A stretch of DNA of 64,000 nucleotides from Ga0077555 sp963746315 (GTDB lineage Bacteria; Pseudomonadota; Alphaproteobacteria; Rhizobiales; Hyphomicrobiaceae), in NCBI GenBank assembly GCA_963746315.1, contig CAVVAR010000012.1, forward strand, positions 1,550,001 through 1,614,000, read 5' to 3'. This document shows, piece after piece, positions 1-9,305 of the stretch. Below the pieces are notes generated by a model that saw only the letters and a list, made by a program, of their open reading frames with translations, ran no database searches and had not been told where the DNA came from. The position numbers were made by a program, and so were the translations under genes. How positions within the stretch are numbered: position 1 is the stretch's first letter; each line of letters starts with the position of its first letter.

Positions 1-2
1 TG

Positions 3-230
3 AAGCCGGCTCGCGAGCGCGCCATGGCATTCGTTCGCGGCAGCGACGACATCGACCTCGTCCGCGGCGGCTACGTAGCGCAATCTTGCACACCAGGGCG
101 CTACGACGCGGGTGCGGGCTTCTGCTTCGACACCCGGCTTCCAGGCAATGCGAATGTCGGCCACGAGTATGGGACGACGCTGACGCCAGCTGAGCGCGCC
201 GCGCTCATCCATTACCTGCTCACGCTGTGA
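3..230 (+). CDS. C-terminal end of a cytochrome-c-like (di-heme type) protein, 5' truncated
   Basis: The frame is open to the left edge, so only the last 75 or so residues are present and the internal Met at 24 is not a proven start. The tail reads GNANVGHEYGTTLTPAERAALIHYLLTL in two parts: a GNANVGHEYG turn, then a helix like those ending c-type cytochromes of the di-heme peroxidase / RoxA-like group. No CxxCH heme site lies in the visible part, so the assignment rests on the tail alone and is tentative. If correct, the protein is periplasmic. It ends 107 bases before a small membrane-protein gene on the same strand. Confidence 0.5.
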   Translation, partial: KPARERAMAFVRGSDDIDLVRGGYVAQSCTPGRYDAGAGFCFDTRLPGNANVGHEYGTTLTPAERAALIHYLLTL

Positions 231-337
231 TACCGATTCGATCGAGTAATACGGCGTTAAGGAGAACACTATAAAGTCTTCATACAGGAACACGTGCACC
301 CGATGCTCAGTCCCTTGAGTGAACCGTGCGAGGCGCG

Positions 338-709
338 ATGCTTATCAACTACTACGAGCATGGCTCGGCTGCCCCGGCGGGTACATCGCGGGTGATGGTC
401 TTCTTGATGGTTGTCAATGGCCTGCTGGCCAGCACCATCCTGTTCGCCTGGACCTATATCGCCTTCTTCGTCGCGGAGCCTCTGTCCTGGGCGACGTGGA
501 TGCCCATATCGCGCGGGTACGGCTTTACCGGCGTGATGGACTATCCGTTCGTGATGCTCTGGGTGATGCCGCTGATGGGCGTCTTCGGCGCCTGGATGGC
601 ACTGCAGGGTAACCGCCGGGCACTTGCCTATGCGTTCGTCCTGGTTCCGATGGCCATGCTCGCCCTGGTCATGGGCTGGTATCACCTAGCCCCGACCGAC
701 TGGCACTGA
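338..709 (+). CDS. Small three-helix membrane protein of unknown function
   Basis: A 123-residue protein starting at the ATG at 338, with a GAGG-like site just upstream; a GTG at 326 is an alternative start. Three hydrophobic segments are visible, at about residues 19-45, 68-90 and 97-120, separated by short aromatic-rich loops (WTYIAFF, WATWMP). I do not recognise a family. It is small, almost all membrane, and lies downstream of a cytochrome-like gene on the same strand, so a role near a respiratory or periplasmic redox protein is possible but unproven. It converges on erpA. Confidence 0.6.
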   Translation: MLINYYEHGSAAPAGTSRVMVFLMVVNGLLASTILFAWTYIAFFVAEPLSWATWMPISRGYGFTGVMDYPFVMLWVMPLMGVFGAWMALQGNRRALAYAFVLVPMAMLALVMGWYHLAPTDWH

Positions 710-717
710 TTAACGCG

Positions 718-1065
718 TCAGATCGTGAAGCTGGTGCCGCAGCCGCATGCCGCTACCGCCTGCGGGTTATTGATGCGGAACGACGAGCCGATCAGATCGT
801 CGACGAAATCGATCTCAGATCCCGTCATGTAGGCGATAGACACGGGATCGATCACCACGCGGGCGTCGTCGCGCTCGATGATCAGGTCGTCGGCCTCGGG
901 GCCCGCGACGAGATCCAGCTTGTACTGAAATCCAGAGCAGCCGCCGCCCTCCACCTGAACGCGAAGCACTCCGCGATTGGGGTCGATCGCTGCAAGCTCG
1001 CACAGCCGCTCGGCGGCGCGCTTGCTCATCGTAATTTCGGTGCCCGGCGCGAGTGTCTCGGTCAT
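718..1065 (-). CDS. erpA: Iron-sulfur cluster insertion protein, HesB/IscA family (ErpA-like)
   Basis: A 115-residue A-type Fe-S carrier. The family's three Cys positions are present: one in GGGCSGFQY near residue 43, and the pair in CGCG at the C-terminus (ACGCGTSFTI). These cysteines hold a cluster that is passed to apo-enzymes in the cytoplasm. Length matches the family (105-120). It is transcribed away from dgt, a divergent erpA/dgt pair that recurs in Hyphomicrobiales. Choosing ErpA over IscA or SufA rests on this context; the A-type family assignment is firm. Confidence 0.9.
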   Translation of the reverse strand: MTETLAPGTEITMSKRAAERLCELAAIDPNRGVLRVQVEGGGCSGFQYKLDLVAGPEADDLIIERDDARVVIDPVSIAYMTGSEIDFVDDLIGSSFRINNPQAVAACGCGTSFTI

Positions 1066-1227
1066 GTGTGGCCTGGGTGCTGGAGCGGTAGCGGGATATG
1101 AACAGCTAACGGCGATCGGCGAACTGGTTCGGCCGCACTACTTAGATAGGCGGCGGAGCCGTCCTGTCAAATGGCGTAGCATGGAATCGCTGCTATTACG
1201 GGGCCAGTTTCGCCTTGGAGCCCGACC

Positions 1228-2430
1228 ATGCAGCACTCGTCCGAGATCTGGTCGCCCCGTCCCCGCAACCTGGCGCCGTGGGCTGTCGACCCGACGGCGT
1301 CTCGCGGCCGGCTTCATCCCGAGCCGCGATGCCCCATGCGCACCCCGTTCCAGCGTGACCGCGACCGGATCGTCCATGCGACCGCGTTCCGCCGTCTGAA
1401 CTACAAGACCCAGGTCTTCCTCCTGCATGAAGGGGATCATTATCGCAGCCGTCTCACGCATTCGCTGGAGGTAGCTCAGATTGCACGCGCCATCGCCCGG
1501 CAACTCGGGCTCGACGAGGATCTCGCGGAGGCACTGGCGTTGGCCCACGATCTCGGGCATCCGCCATTCGGTCACGCGGGCGAGCGTGCGCTGGATGCGG
1601 CAATGGCCGCCGTCGGCGGCTTTGACCACAATGCTCAGAGCCTTCGGGTCGTCACGCGTCTGGAAAGAAAGTACTGGGACTTCGACGGCCTGAACCTGAC
1701 GTTTGAGACACTGGAGGGGTTGGTCAAGCACAACGGCCCGCTCGAGCCGGCTCGTCAGCCATTGCTGGCTGAGGCTTTGTCGGACGCGGCCCTCGCCGGG
1801 CGGCTCGACGAGGCCCTGGAGGCTCCCGCCGAGGCTCAATGCGCGGCCATAGCCGACGACATCGCCTACAATAATCACGACATCGACGACGCGCTTCGCG
1901 CCGGCTTGGTCCGGTTCGAGGATCTCGCGACCGTGCCTGTCGTCGGCTACTTCGCGCGGGCAGCGGCAGAGCGTGCCCAGGGTGGCGATACGCGCCGGGC
2001 CTTCTACGAGATCAACCGGCGCATGATCACGGCGATGATCGAGGACGTGCTCGCAACCAGCAGAGGGCGGATCGCCCGCCTCGAGCCGGGCTCGGCTGAG
2101 GATGTGCGCCGCGCCGGCGGGCCAATCGTGGCATTCTCGGCGGATATGCATACGGAGTTGCAAGGCCTTCGCGCCTTCCTTTTCGGCCAAGTCTACCGCC
2201 ACGAGCGCGTCATGCGTGTGATGCGCAATGCGGAGGCCATCGTGACCGAGCTCTTCGCGCGCTACGCGGCCGAGCCCTCGTCGTTGCCGGGGACGCGCGG
2301 GCAGGCGCTGATCGGGGCCACGGAGACGGCCCGCGTGCGTGCCGTCGGTGACTTCGTCGCGGGCATGACCGATCGGTTTGCCGTCGCCGAGCATCGCCGG
2401 TTGTTTGACCTTACCCCTGATCTCGGTTAG
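1228..2430 (+). CDS. dgt: Deoxyguanosinetriphosphate triphosphohydrolase-like protein (HD domain)
   Basis: A 400-residue HD-domain phosphohydrolase. The metal-binding set starts with His78 (in SRLTHSLE) and His107-Asp108 (in LAHDLGHPPFGH), with the later Asp in the DIAYNNHDIDD stretch. The N-terminal PMRTPFQRDRDRIVHATAFRRL block is typical of bacterial Dgt-like proteins. The family splits dNTPs into deoxynucleoside and triphosphate, which affects dNTP balance. The ATG at 1228 has GGAG seven bases upstream. It opens the dgt-argS-SPOR-nagZ-scpAB run on the plus strand. Actual substrate preference cannot be read from sequence. Confidence 0.93.
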   Translation: MQHSSEIWSPRPRNLAPWAVDPTASRGRLHPEPRCPMRTPFQRDRDRIVHATAFRRLNYKTQVFLLHEGDHYRSRLTHSLEVAQIARAIARQLGLDEDLAEALALAHDLGHPPFGHAGERALDAAMAAVGGFDHNAQSLRVVTRLERKYWDFDGLNLTFETLEGLVKHNGPLEPARQPLLAEALSDAALAGRLDEALEAPAEAQCAAIADDIAYNNHDIDDALRAGLVRFEDLATVPVVGYFARAAAERAQGGDTRRAFYEINRRMITAMIEDVLATSRGRIARLEPGSAEDVRRAGGPIVAFSADMHTELQGLRAFLFGQVYRHERVMRVMRNAEAIVTELFARYAAEPSSLPGTRGQALIGATETARVRAVGDFVAGMTDRFAVAEHRRLFDLTPDLG

Positions 2431-2505
2431 GCCGCAGGGGCTATATCTGCGTGCCGGAAGTGGTCCCGAGCTGGCCCAGCCGGCCGCTTGCCCCTGAGGA
2501 CACGC

Positions 2506-4266
2506 ATGAACGCCCTGGCGACGATCGAGACGCGCATTGCGGCCGCGCTCGAGACCTTGAAGAGCGACGGCACGCTCCCGGCCGACATCGACACCGCCAA
2601 CGTCGATCTCGAGCCGACCCGCGATCCTGCCCACGGCGACCTCGCGTCGAACGCGGCGATGGTGCTTGCCAAGGCGGCCAAGCGGAAGCCTCGCGATATC
2701 GCTGAGGCGCTGAAGACGATCATCGAGAAGGAGCCGCTGGTCGCCTCGGCCGAGATTGCCGGTCCGGGGTTTCTCAACTTGAGGCTGCAGTCTGCCGCTT
2801 GGCAGGGCGTCGTCGCCGAGGTGCTGGCCGCTGGGCGAGATTACGGACGCGCCGACGTCGGCAAGGGAGAGGCCGTCAACGTCGAGTACGTCTCGGCCAA
2901 CCCCACCGGTCCCATGCATGTCGGCCACTGCCGAGGGGCTGTGTTCGGCGATGCCTTGGCCAATCTCCTGGCCTTCGCCGGCTGGAAGGTGACGCGCGAA
3001 TACTACATCAACGACGCAGGTGCCCAGGTCGACGTGTTGGCCCGCTCGGCCTACCTCCGCTATCTCGAGGCCATGGGGGAGGAAATCGGCGAGATTCCGG
3101 AAGGCCTCTATCCTGGAAGCTACCTGATCCCCGTTGGCGAGAAGCTGGCCTGGGAGCACGATACCGTCTTCCAGTCTCTGACCGAGGACGACTGGCTCCC
3201 GTTCGTGCGCTCGTTCGCCATCGAGCAGATGATGGCGATGATCCGGGAAGATCTGGCAGCGCTCAACATTCGCCACGACGTCTTCTTCTCCGAGCGCTCG
3301 CTGACGAGAGGCAACCGCGACGAGGTGGCCGAGACCGTCCGCGAGTTGCGCGAGAAAGGGCTCGTCTTCGAGGGGCGGCTCGAGAAGCCGAAAGGACATG
3401 ATGCCGACGAGTGGGAGGACCGGGAGCAAACCCTGTTCAAAGCCACGGCCTTCGGAGACGACGTCGATCGGGCGCTGCTGAAGTCGGACGGCTCCTACAC
3501 CTATTTCGCAGCCGACATGGCCTACCACCACAACAAACTGGCTCGCGGCTTCTGCCACCTGATCAACGTGTTTGGTGCCGACCACTCCGGCTACATTAAA
3601 CGCATGCAGGCAGCCGTGAAGGCGCTCTCGGACGGTAAGGCCGACCTCGACATCAAGGTCTGTCAGCTCGTGCGCCTGCTTCGCGCGGGCGAGCCGGTCA
3701 AGATGTCGAAGCGAGCCGGCACCTTCGTGACCCTGCGCGAGGTCGTTGACGAGGTCGGTCGCGACCCCGTGCGCTTCATGATGCTCTACCGCAAGAACGA
3801 CGCGACGCTCGATTTCGACCTGGCCAAGGTCGTCGAGCAATCGAAGGACAATCCGGTCTTCTATGTGCAGTATGCGCATGCGCGCTCGCATTCGGTGTTG
3901 CGCAATGCGCGCGAGGCTATGCCCGACCTGGATTTCAGCCCCGCGGCGCTGGCCAAGGCGGACCTCTCCCAGCTCGATGACAACGGGGAGCTGGAGCTGC
4001 TGCGCCGGATGGCACTCTGGCCACGGATCGTTGCTGGAGCCGCGCGTGCGCACGAGCCCCATCGCATCGCCTTCTACTTGTATGATCTAGCTTCTTTGTT
4101 CCACGGCCACTGGACCCGAGGCACTGATTCGCCACATTTGCGCTTTATCCGTGCAGAAGATCCAGGTCTCACCTTGGCACGACTGGCAATGGTTCAAGCT
4201 TGTGCACAGGTGATTGCGTCCGGGCTCGAAGTCCTTGGCGTCGAGGCACCGCTGGAAATGCGATAA
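2506..4266 (+). CDS. argS: Arginine-tRNA ligase
   Basis: A class I aminoacyl-tRNA synthetase that charges tRNA-Arg in the cytoplasm. The protein is 586 residues from the ATG at 2506; an in-frame TTG at 2488 would add six. Visible parts are the N-terminal Arg-S additional domain (about 1-100), the HIGH-type motif HVGH at 138-141 after SANPTGPM, the KMSKR loop at 399-403, and a helical DALR anticodon-binding C-terminus with a typical ...LEVLGVEAPLEMR end. It lies 75 bases after dgt and 45 before the SPOR-domain gene on the same strand. Confidence 0.97.
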   Translation: MNALATIETRIAAALETLKSDGTLPADIDTANVDLEPTRDPAHGDLASNAAMVLAKAAKRKPRDIAEALKTIIEKEPLVASAEIAGPGFLNLRLQSAAWQGVVAEVLAAGRDYGRADVGKGEAVNVEYVSANPTGPMHVGHCRGAVFGDALANLLAFAGWKVTREYYINDAGAQVDVLARSAYLRYLEAMGEEIGEIPEGLYPGSYLIPVGEKLAWEHDTVFQSLTEDDWLPFVRSFAIEQMMAMIREDLAALNIRHDVFFSERSLTRGNRDEVAETVRELREKGLVFEGRLEKPKGHDADEWEDREQTLFKATAFGDDVDRALLKSDGSYTYFAADMAYHHNKLARGFCHLINVFGADHSGYIKRMQAAVKALSDGKADLDIKVCQLVRLLRAGEPVKMSKRAGTFVTLREVVDEVGRDPVRFMMLYRKNDATLDFDLAKVVEQSKDNPVFYVQYAHARSHSVLRNAREAMPDLDFSPAALAKADLSQLDDNGELELLRRMALWPRIVAGAARAHEPHRIAFYLYDLASLFHGHWTRGTDSPHLRFIRAEDPGLTLARLAMVQACAQVIASGLEVLGVEAPLEMR

Positions 4267-4311
4267 TATTACCGAATCGGGCGGCGCTGAACTCGGTGAG
4301 GGAGTTACAAC

Positions 4312-6174
4312 ATGGCTGGGTCGAACGGCTCTCCTGCACAACGAGGCGGTCATCCGCCACAATGGCCGACAGAGAGCGACGAGCAGGCCCACGCCCTCGA
4401 GCTCGAGCGCTGGCAGCAGCAGCAGGCTCAGCAGCGCGGCTACCACCAGCCCCACCCGTCCGCCCCACCACATTCGGGTTACGCGCCCCCGTCTGGCTAC
4501 GGCCAGCCTTCGCATGTCGATCCGGCATATCCAGCGCACGGCTACAATCAGCCCCACCAGCCTGACTTCCAGGCACCGCCCCCGCACGGCTCATACGACC
4601 CGAATGGTTATGCCGAGGCCCCCGGCGGCCCGCGTCCGCAGCCTCAGTTCGCCCCTCAGTTCGAGCGGTTTGCGCCCCACCAGCAGGAGCACCCGGGTCA
4701 ACCGCTCCACCATGATCCCCGTGCTCCGTTCGACCAGCACGGCTATCCCGCCGGGACGCCGGAGCCGCTGCCACCGCCACAGCTCCACGACCCCTTCGAC
4801 CCCCATCGCGGGCAGCCGCAGTACGACCCGCGTCAGGGCTACACGCCTCCGCCCGCGCCGCAATATCATGGCCACCAGGACGCCAGGGGCGATCTGCAGA
4901 GCTGGGATCTGTCGCACTACCAGCCGAGCCAGATCCCTCCGGGGTATGCTGGCCAGCCGCCTCCTGCGAATCCGCATGCGCATCCCGAATGGCCGCAGCA
5001 GCACGCGGGCCACGAGCCGAGTTGGCAGCAGCAGCCGCAGCCGGGTCACGGCCACTGGCAGCATCCTGACCACGGCCATGCACCGCAATCCTACGAAGGC
5101 GGACCGCACGGCCAGTATCCGCAGCATCAGCTCGATGCCGGCTACGATCCGCGGGCGCACCACGATCCTGGCTACGACGCCGAGGAGATGGCCGCGCCCG
5201 AGGAGACGCGCCGCGGTCCGAGCACGGTGCTGGTCGTCGGCATGCTCGTTGGCGCCATCGTCGTCGGCGGCGGCCTGGCCTTCGCTTACAAGCAGTTCGG
5301 CGGCGGCGGCAAGCCGTCGGCCAAGGTCGCCGAGATCAAGCGCCAGAGCACGCCGGAGAAAGTCCGCCCGCAGGACCCGGGCGGTAAGACGATCGAGCAC
5401 AGTGACAAGAAGTTCCTCAATCGCCTCGCGGCGGAGGGGCCTGCCACCGAGCAGCATCGAAGCGACATCGAGGGCGCCGCCAAGAAGGTTTCGACGATCC
5501 CGATCGTGGTCAATCGGGACGGGTCACTGACGCCGCAGGCCTCGATAAGCGCCCCCGAAGCGCCGGGCTCGGGAGTTCCTGGGCTGGTCATCGACGGCCT
5601 GGGGCCGCCGCCCGTACCCGCATCCCAGCCGCCATTGCTGCGCGGAAACACAGGGCCGGAGCCGTCTGCGACGCGGGCGTCCCGCCTGCCGCCGCCGCCG
5701 CCTCCCCCGGCTGCACAGCCATTGCCGCGGGTCGCCGACCTGCCGTTGCCGAAGGTTACGAGCTCGCCGCCGCCGGTCACCGCGGCCGTCGGGCGGACGG
5801 CACCCACGCGACCTGAGCGCGACGATTTCCTGTCGCAGCGCGCCTCGGCCGGGGCGACCGGCGCGAGCGGGCTCGGCTCGCCGTCAGCGCCGCCGCGTAA
5901 GCCGGTCGCATCGGCCTCCGCAAGCGGCTACGTCGCGGTGCTTGCCTCCAAGCGCAGTCGCCAGGATGCACTGAACGCCTTTGCAGATCTGCACTCCCAG
6001 TATCCCGACATCCTCGGCGGCATCACGCCTGACGTCCGCGAGGCGAACCTTGGCGACAAGGGGGTCTGGTATCGCCTGATCGGTGGGCCTCCCGGATCGC
6101 GCGAGGCCGCCCGCGGGATCTGCGTGAAGCTGAAGGCCAAGGGCATGAAGGACTGCTGGCCCGTCGCCTACTGA
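4312..6174 (+). CDS. SPOR-domain envelope protein with a long Pro/Gln/His-rich N-terminus
   Basis: A 620-residue protein whose start has a good ribosome site (GGGAG, 8 bases). Residues 1 to about 300 are low-complexity and rich in Pro, Gln, His, Gly and Tyr. One membrane helix follows (about 305-326, VLVVGMLVGAIVVGGGLAF), then a Pro-rich periplasmic linker, and a C-terminal SPOR fold (about 537-620) starting YVAVLASKRSRQDA. SPOR domains bind denuded septal peptidoglycan, so a role at the division site is likely. Its position between argS and nagZ is the same in other Hyphomicrobiales. The topology places the huge HPQ-rich part in the cytoplasm. Confidence 0.88.
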   Translation: MAGSNGSPAQRGGHPPQWPTESDEQAHALELERWQQQQAQQRGYHQPHPSAPPHSGYAPPSGYGQPSHVDPAYPAHGYNQPHQPDFQAPPPHGSYDPNGYAEAPGGPRPQPQFAPQFERFAPHQQEHPGQPLHHDPRAPFDQHGYPAGTPEPLPPPQLHDPFDPHRGQPQYDPRQGYTPPPAPQYHGHQDARGDLQSWDLSHYQPSQIPPGYAGQPPPANPHAHPEWPQQHAGHEPSWQQQPQPGHGHWQHPDHGHAPQSYEGGPHGQYPQHQLDAGYDPRAHHDPGYDAEEMAAPEETRRGPSTVLVVGMLVGAIVVGGGLAFAYKQFGGGGKPSAKVAEIKRQSTPEKVRPQDPGGKTIEHSDKKFLNRLAAEGPATEQHRSDIEGAAKKVSTIPIVVNRDGSLTPQASISAPEAPGSGVPGLVIDGLGPPPVPASQPPLLRGNTGPEPSATRASRLPPPPPPPAAQPLPRVADLPLPKVTSSPPPVTAAVGRTAPTRPERDDFLSQRASAGATGASGLGSPSAPPRKPVASASASGYVAVLASKRSRQDALNAFADLHSQYPDILGGITPDVREANLGDKGVWYRLIGGPPGSREAARGICVKLKAKGMKDCWPVAY

Positions 6175-6179
6175 CGCCG

Positions 6180-7196
6180 ATGCGCAAGGCTTTCATCACG
6201 GGCGTGGCGGGACTGGAGCTAACCGAGGGCGAGCGAGAGCTGCTGTCGGAGTCGCGCCCCGCCGGACTGATCCTGTTTGCACGCAATATCGCATCGCAGG
6301 CGCAGGTCCGCGCGCTGGTCGCGGCATTCAAGGCCGCAGGCGGAAACGAGCGCATTCTGGTGCTGATCGATCAAGAGGGGGGGCGCGTCCAGCGCATCAG
6401 GCCGCCGCTCGCGTCCCGGCTGCCTCCAGCGGCGGCGTACTTGGCGCATTTCGACGGCGACATCCCCGCGGCTGCGGCGGCGGCGCGGAGCATTGCGCGG
6501 CTTCTGGCCCACGAGCTCCGCACGTTCTCCATCAACACGGACTGTGCCCCCGTTCTCGACCTTCCCGTTCCCGGGTCGCACGACATCATCGGCAATCGCG
6601 CATTCGCCACCGACCCTCGAGGTGTGATCGCGCTGGGTCGCGCTTTTGCGGAGGGCCTGATGGAGGGCGCGGTTCTCCCCGTGATGAAGCACATTCCCGG
6701 TCACGGCCGCGCAACCGCCGACAGCCACCTGGAGTTGCCCGTCGTGTCGGCGCCTGCAGCCGCGCTCGAAGCGAGCGACCTGGTCCCGTTCCGCGCGCTC
6801 GCGGATCTGCCGGCCGCCATGACGGCCCATGTCGTCTTCTCCAGTCTCGACCCGGCGGCGCCGGCCAGCACCTCCCAGGACGTGATCCAGCGGGTTGTTC
6901 GCGGCCAGTGCGGGTTTTCCGGTCTCCTGATGAGCGACGATCTCGGCATGCAGGCCTTGACCGGCACGTTCGCCGATCGCACCCGCGCCGTGCTGGCAAC
7001 AGGCACCGACCTGGCACTCCATTGCAGCAGCAACTTTAACGAAATGATCGAGGTCGCCGCCACCGCACCACCGCTGGCAGGTGCTGCCCTGGAGCGTTTC
7101 GAGAGAGCCCTCGCCGTGACGCATCGCGATCCGGGCCCTTACGATGGCATGGCGGCACGCGCGGTCCTTGATGCACTGGTCGCGCGAGTTGCTTGA
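6180..7196 (+). CDS. nagZ: Beta-N-acetylhexosaminidase (peptidoglycan recycling)
   Basis: A 338-residue glycoside hydrolase family 3 enzyme that removes GlcNAc from anhydro-muropeptides in the cytoplasm. The family loop KHIPGHGRATADSHLELP is present with the catalytic His at about 175, and the nucleophile is the first Asp of SDDLGM (about 253). LIDQEGGRVQR near residue 62 is another family hallmark. The start lies five bases after the SPOR stop, so the two are probably co-translated. There is no signal peptide, as expected for NagZ. Confidence 0.95.
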   Translation: MRKAFITGVAGLELTEGERELLSESRPAGLILFARNIASQAQVRALVAAFKAAGGNERILVLIDQEGGRVQRIRPPLASRLPPAAAYLAHFDGDIPAAAAAARSIARLLAHELRTFSINTDCAPVLDLPVPGSHDIIGNRAFATDPRGVIALGRAFAEGLMEGAVLPVMKHIPGHGRATADSHLELPVVSAPAAALEASDLVPFRALADLPAAMTAHVVFSSLDPAAPASTSQDVIQRVVRGQCGFSGLLMSDDLGMQALTGTFADRTRAVLATGTDLALHCSSNFNEMIEVAATAPPLAGAALERFERALAVTHRDPGPYDGMAARAVLDALVARVA

Positions 7197-7273
7197 ATCA
7201 GTGTAGAGTTGGCGCCGAAAGCCTTGGTCTTACCGAGACTTGGCTGTCATTCACGGAGGCTCGGCGAAGAGGC

Positions 7274-8146
7274 ATGGCGGGCGAGGAGCCAAAAAAAACG
7301 GCCGAGCCGGCTCACGCCGGTCAGGTTGCTGTCGCGCATGCGCTCCCCCAATCGTGGGCCGACGACGCTGGCGAGCGTCGACCCGGCGAGATACTTGTCG
7401 TCGACCTCGAGGGATTCGAAGGGCCTCTCGACCTGTTGCTGGCACTGGCGCGGACCCAGAAGGTCGATCTGGCCCACATTTCCATCCAGCGGCTGGTCGA
7501 GCAGTATTTGGTTTTCATCGCGCAGGTCCAGAGCCTGCGCATCGAGCTTGCGGCCGATTATCTCGTCATGGCGGCCTGGCTCGCATTCCTGAAATCCCGC
7601 CTGCTGCTGCCCCGCGACGAGAAGCCATCCGACGAGGTGAGCCCCGAGGAACTAGCGGCACGACTGCATTTCCGGCTGCAGCGGCTCCAGGCGATGCGCC
7701 AGGCAGCTGCTCAGCTGTTCACGCGCCAGCGCCTCGGTCGCGATGTTTTTCCGCGTGGCATGCCCGAGGGGACGCGCACGATCCGCGAGCGGCAGTTCTC
7801 CGCCGAGATCTACGACCTGATCAAGGCCTATGCCGATCAGCGCAAGCGCACCACCGTCAAGCGGGCCCACGTCGTCCGGCGCCGTGTCGTGTGGTCGATC
7901 AAGGACGCTCGCCAGCGGCTGGAGCGCCTTGTCGGGCAATCCACCGGCGGCTGGGTCCAGCTCGATCTCTTCCTGAGCCAATACCTGCCGACACCCGAGT
8001 TGAGCCGGACGGCGTTGGCGAGCTCGTTCGGTGCTACCCTCGAGATGGCCCGCGACGGATTGATCGAGTTGCGCCAGGACGGGGCGTTCGCACCCATCCA
8101 GATGCGCCGTCGCGAGGCGGAGCACGTGACCTCGACTGCGGAGTGA
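7274..8146 (+). CDS. scpA: Segregation and condensation protein A
   Basis: A 290-residue kleisin that bridges SMC heads with ScpB. The N-terminal family block GFEGPLDLLLALARTQKVDL lies about 45 residues in, followed by EQYLVFIAQ and a winged-helix C-terminus (LPTPELSRTALASSFGATLEMARDGLIELRQ, in two adjoining segments). The ATG at 7274 was chosen; a TTG at 7193 that overlaps the nagZ stop is possible and would add 27 unremarkable residues. It sits between nagZ and scpB as in other Hyphomicrobiales. Confidence 0.93.
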   Translation: MAGEEPKKTAEPAHAGQVAVAHALPQSWADDAGERRPGEILVVDLEGFEGPLDLLLALARTQKVDLAHISIQRLVEQYLVFIAQVQSLRIELAADYLVMAAWLAFLKSRLLLPRDEKPSDEVSPEELAARLHFRLQRLQAMRQAAAQLFTRQRLGRDVFPRGMPEGTRTIRERQFSAEIYDLIKAYADQRKRTTVKRAHVVRRRVVWSIKDARQRLERLVGQSTGGWVQLDLFLSQYLPTPELSRTALASSFGATLEMARDGLIELRQDGAFAPIQMRRREAEHVTSTAE

Positions 8147-8229
8147 GAGCGTCGTTGGCGTTGTTGCGTAACGGAGCGTCCTGAGTGGCAAAGGCACCGA
8201 CTGACAGGGCCGGAGACAGGGGACCAGCC

Positions 8230-9087
8230 ATGGAGCGGCCGAAAATTGACATTGGCGCGGCGCGCGACGTTGACGATGTAGCTCCCCGCGAGATCGCCGA
8301 CAACGACACCCATCCAGATCGGGCGCTCGTAAAAGCCACGCGTCGCGAGCGCAAGTTGCCGGCGAACGTGGCGGCGCTACCGTCGGCGGACCGGGGTGAG
8401 GCGCTGCGCATTGTCGAGGCGCTTCTGTTCGCCGCGTCGGAGCCGCTCGACGAGGCCTTTCTCGCCCGTCATCTCCCCGGTGGTGCCGACGTCGCAGCGC
8501 TACTCGCCGAGGTGCAAGGCTTTTACGCCGGGCGTGGCGTTAATCTGGTTCGGGTCGCCGGCAAATGGGCGTTCCGCACCGCCAGCGACCTTGCCTATCT
8601 GCTCGAGCGGCACGCCGTCGAGGAAAAGCGCCTATCGCGCGCCGCGCTCGAGACGCTCGCCATCGTGGCGTACCATCAACCCGTGACACGGGCCGAGATC
8701 GAGGAGATTCGCGGCGTCGAGACCTCGAAAGGTACGATGGACATCCTCCTGGAAACCGGCTGGGTGCGCCCGCGCGGCCGTCGCAGGGCTCCCGGAAAGC
8801 CGATAACGTTCGGCACCACTCCAGCCTTTCTCGATCACTTCGGCCTCGAATCCGTCAAGGATCTCCCGGGGCTTGCCGACTTGAAGAGCGCGGGTCTGCT
8901 CAACTCGACGTTGCCGCCCGGTTTCCAGGTGCCGAGCCCGACCGATATCGCTGCATTGATGCCTGACGAGCTGCCGCTCGAGGCCGCGGAGGAGGCAGAC
9001 CAGCCCGAGCTGGCTTTGGAGGCCGACGAAGACGAGCCCGACAATCCGCGCCAGCCAAGCGACACGGATACGGAGCCGCGCTCGTGA
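8230..9087 (+). CDS. scpB: Segregation and condensation protein B
   Basis: A 285-residue SMC-ScpAB subunit made of two winged-helix domains. The block RIVEALLFAASEPLDE (about 58-73) and the second-domain signature ETLAIVAYHQPVTRAEIEEIRGV are both clear. The ATG at 8230 has AGGGGA upstream; a GTG at 8185 with GGAG is the other option. The C-terminal 40 residues are acidic and low-complexity (EEADQPELALEADEDEPD), a common ScpB tail. Its stop overlaps the next small frame by four bases (GTGA). Confidence 0.93.
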   Translation: MERPKIDIGAARDVDDVAPREIADNDTHPDRALVKATRRERKLPANVAALPSADRGEALRIVEALLFAASEPLDEAFLARHLPGGADVAALLAEVQGFYAGRGVNLVRVAGKWAFRTASDLAYLLERHAVEEKRLSRAALETLAIVAYHQPVTRAEIEEIRGVETSKGTMDILLETGWVRPRGRRRAPGKPITFGTTPAFLDHFGLESVKDLPGLADLKSAGLLNSTLPPGFQVPSPTDIAALMPDELPLEAAEEADQPELALEADEDEPDNPRQPSDTDTEPRS

Positions 9088-9305
9088 CGGCCCGCCGGGC
9101 ACGCGCGGGGCTTGCGCTGCGGCTACCGGGCGAGGTGTCCTGGCCCGTCGAGATGGCGACGTCCGTCCGGCGTCTGAGCAAACCTCTCGGGGCGGTCGTC
9201 GCGCGGGTCGTTCTGGCGTTGGTCCTGACCATCGCCGCAAGCGTGTTGGCACCGCTCCTGGCCGACCAGGGTGCGCCAGCGAGGGCCATTCAGCCAATTC
9301 TTTGA
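9084..9305 (+). CDS. Small hypothetical protein with one hydrophobic segment
   Basis: A 73-residue frame whose GTG start overlaps the scpB stop (GTGA), which favours translational coupling. One hydrophobic stretch (VVARVVLALVLTIAASVLAPLL, in the second half) follows a basic N-terminal half, so it could be a single-pass membrane protein. It is not TatA, which is the usual gene at this position in related genomes: no TatA-type N-terminal helix or amphipathic segment is present. It may be a chance frame; only overlap and hydrophobicity support it. Confidence 0.35.
   Translation: MTARRARAGLALRLPGEVSWPVEMATSVRRLSKPLGAVVARVVLALVLTIAASVLAPLLADQGAPARAIQPIL

Noticed and set aside
1138..4062. A 974-codon open frame on the minus strand across dgt and argS
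   Set aside because: It is the antisense of two clear genes in GC-rich DNA, has His/Arg/Ala-rich composition and no domain. The same applies to long antisense frames at 13271-15085, 19174-21045 and 27635-29749.
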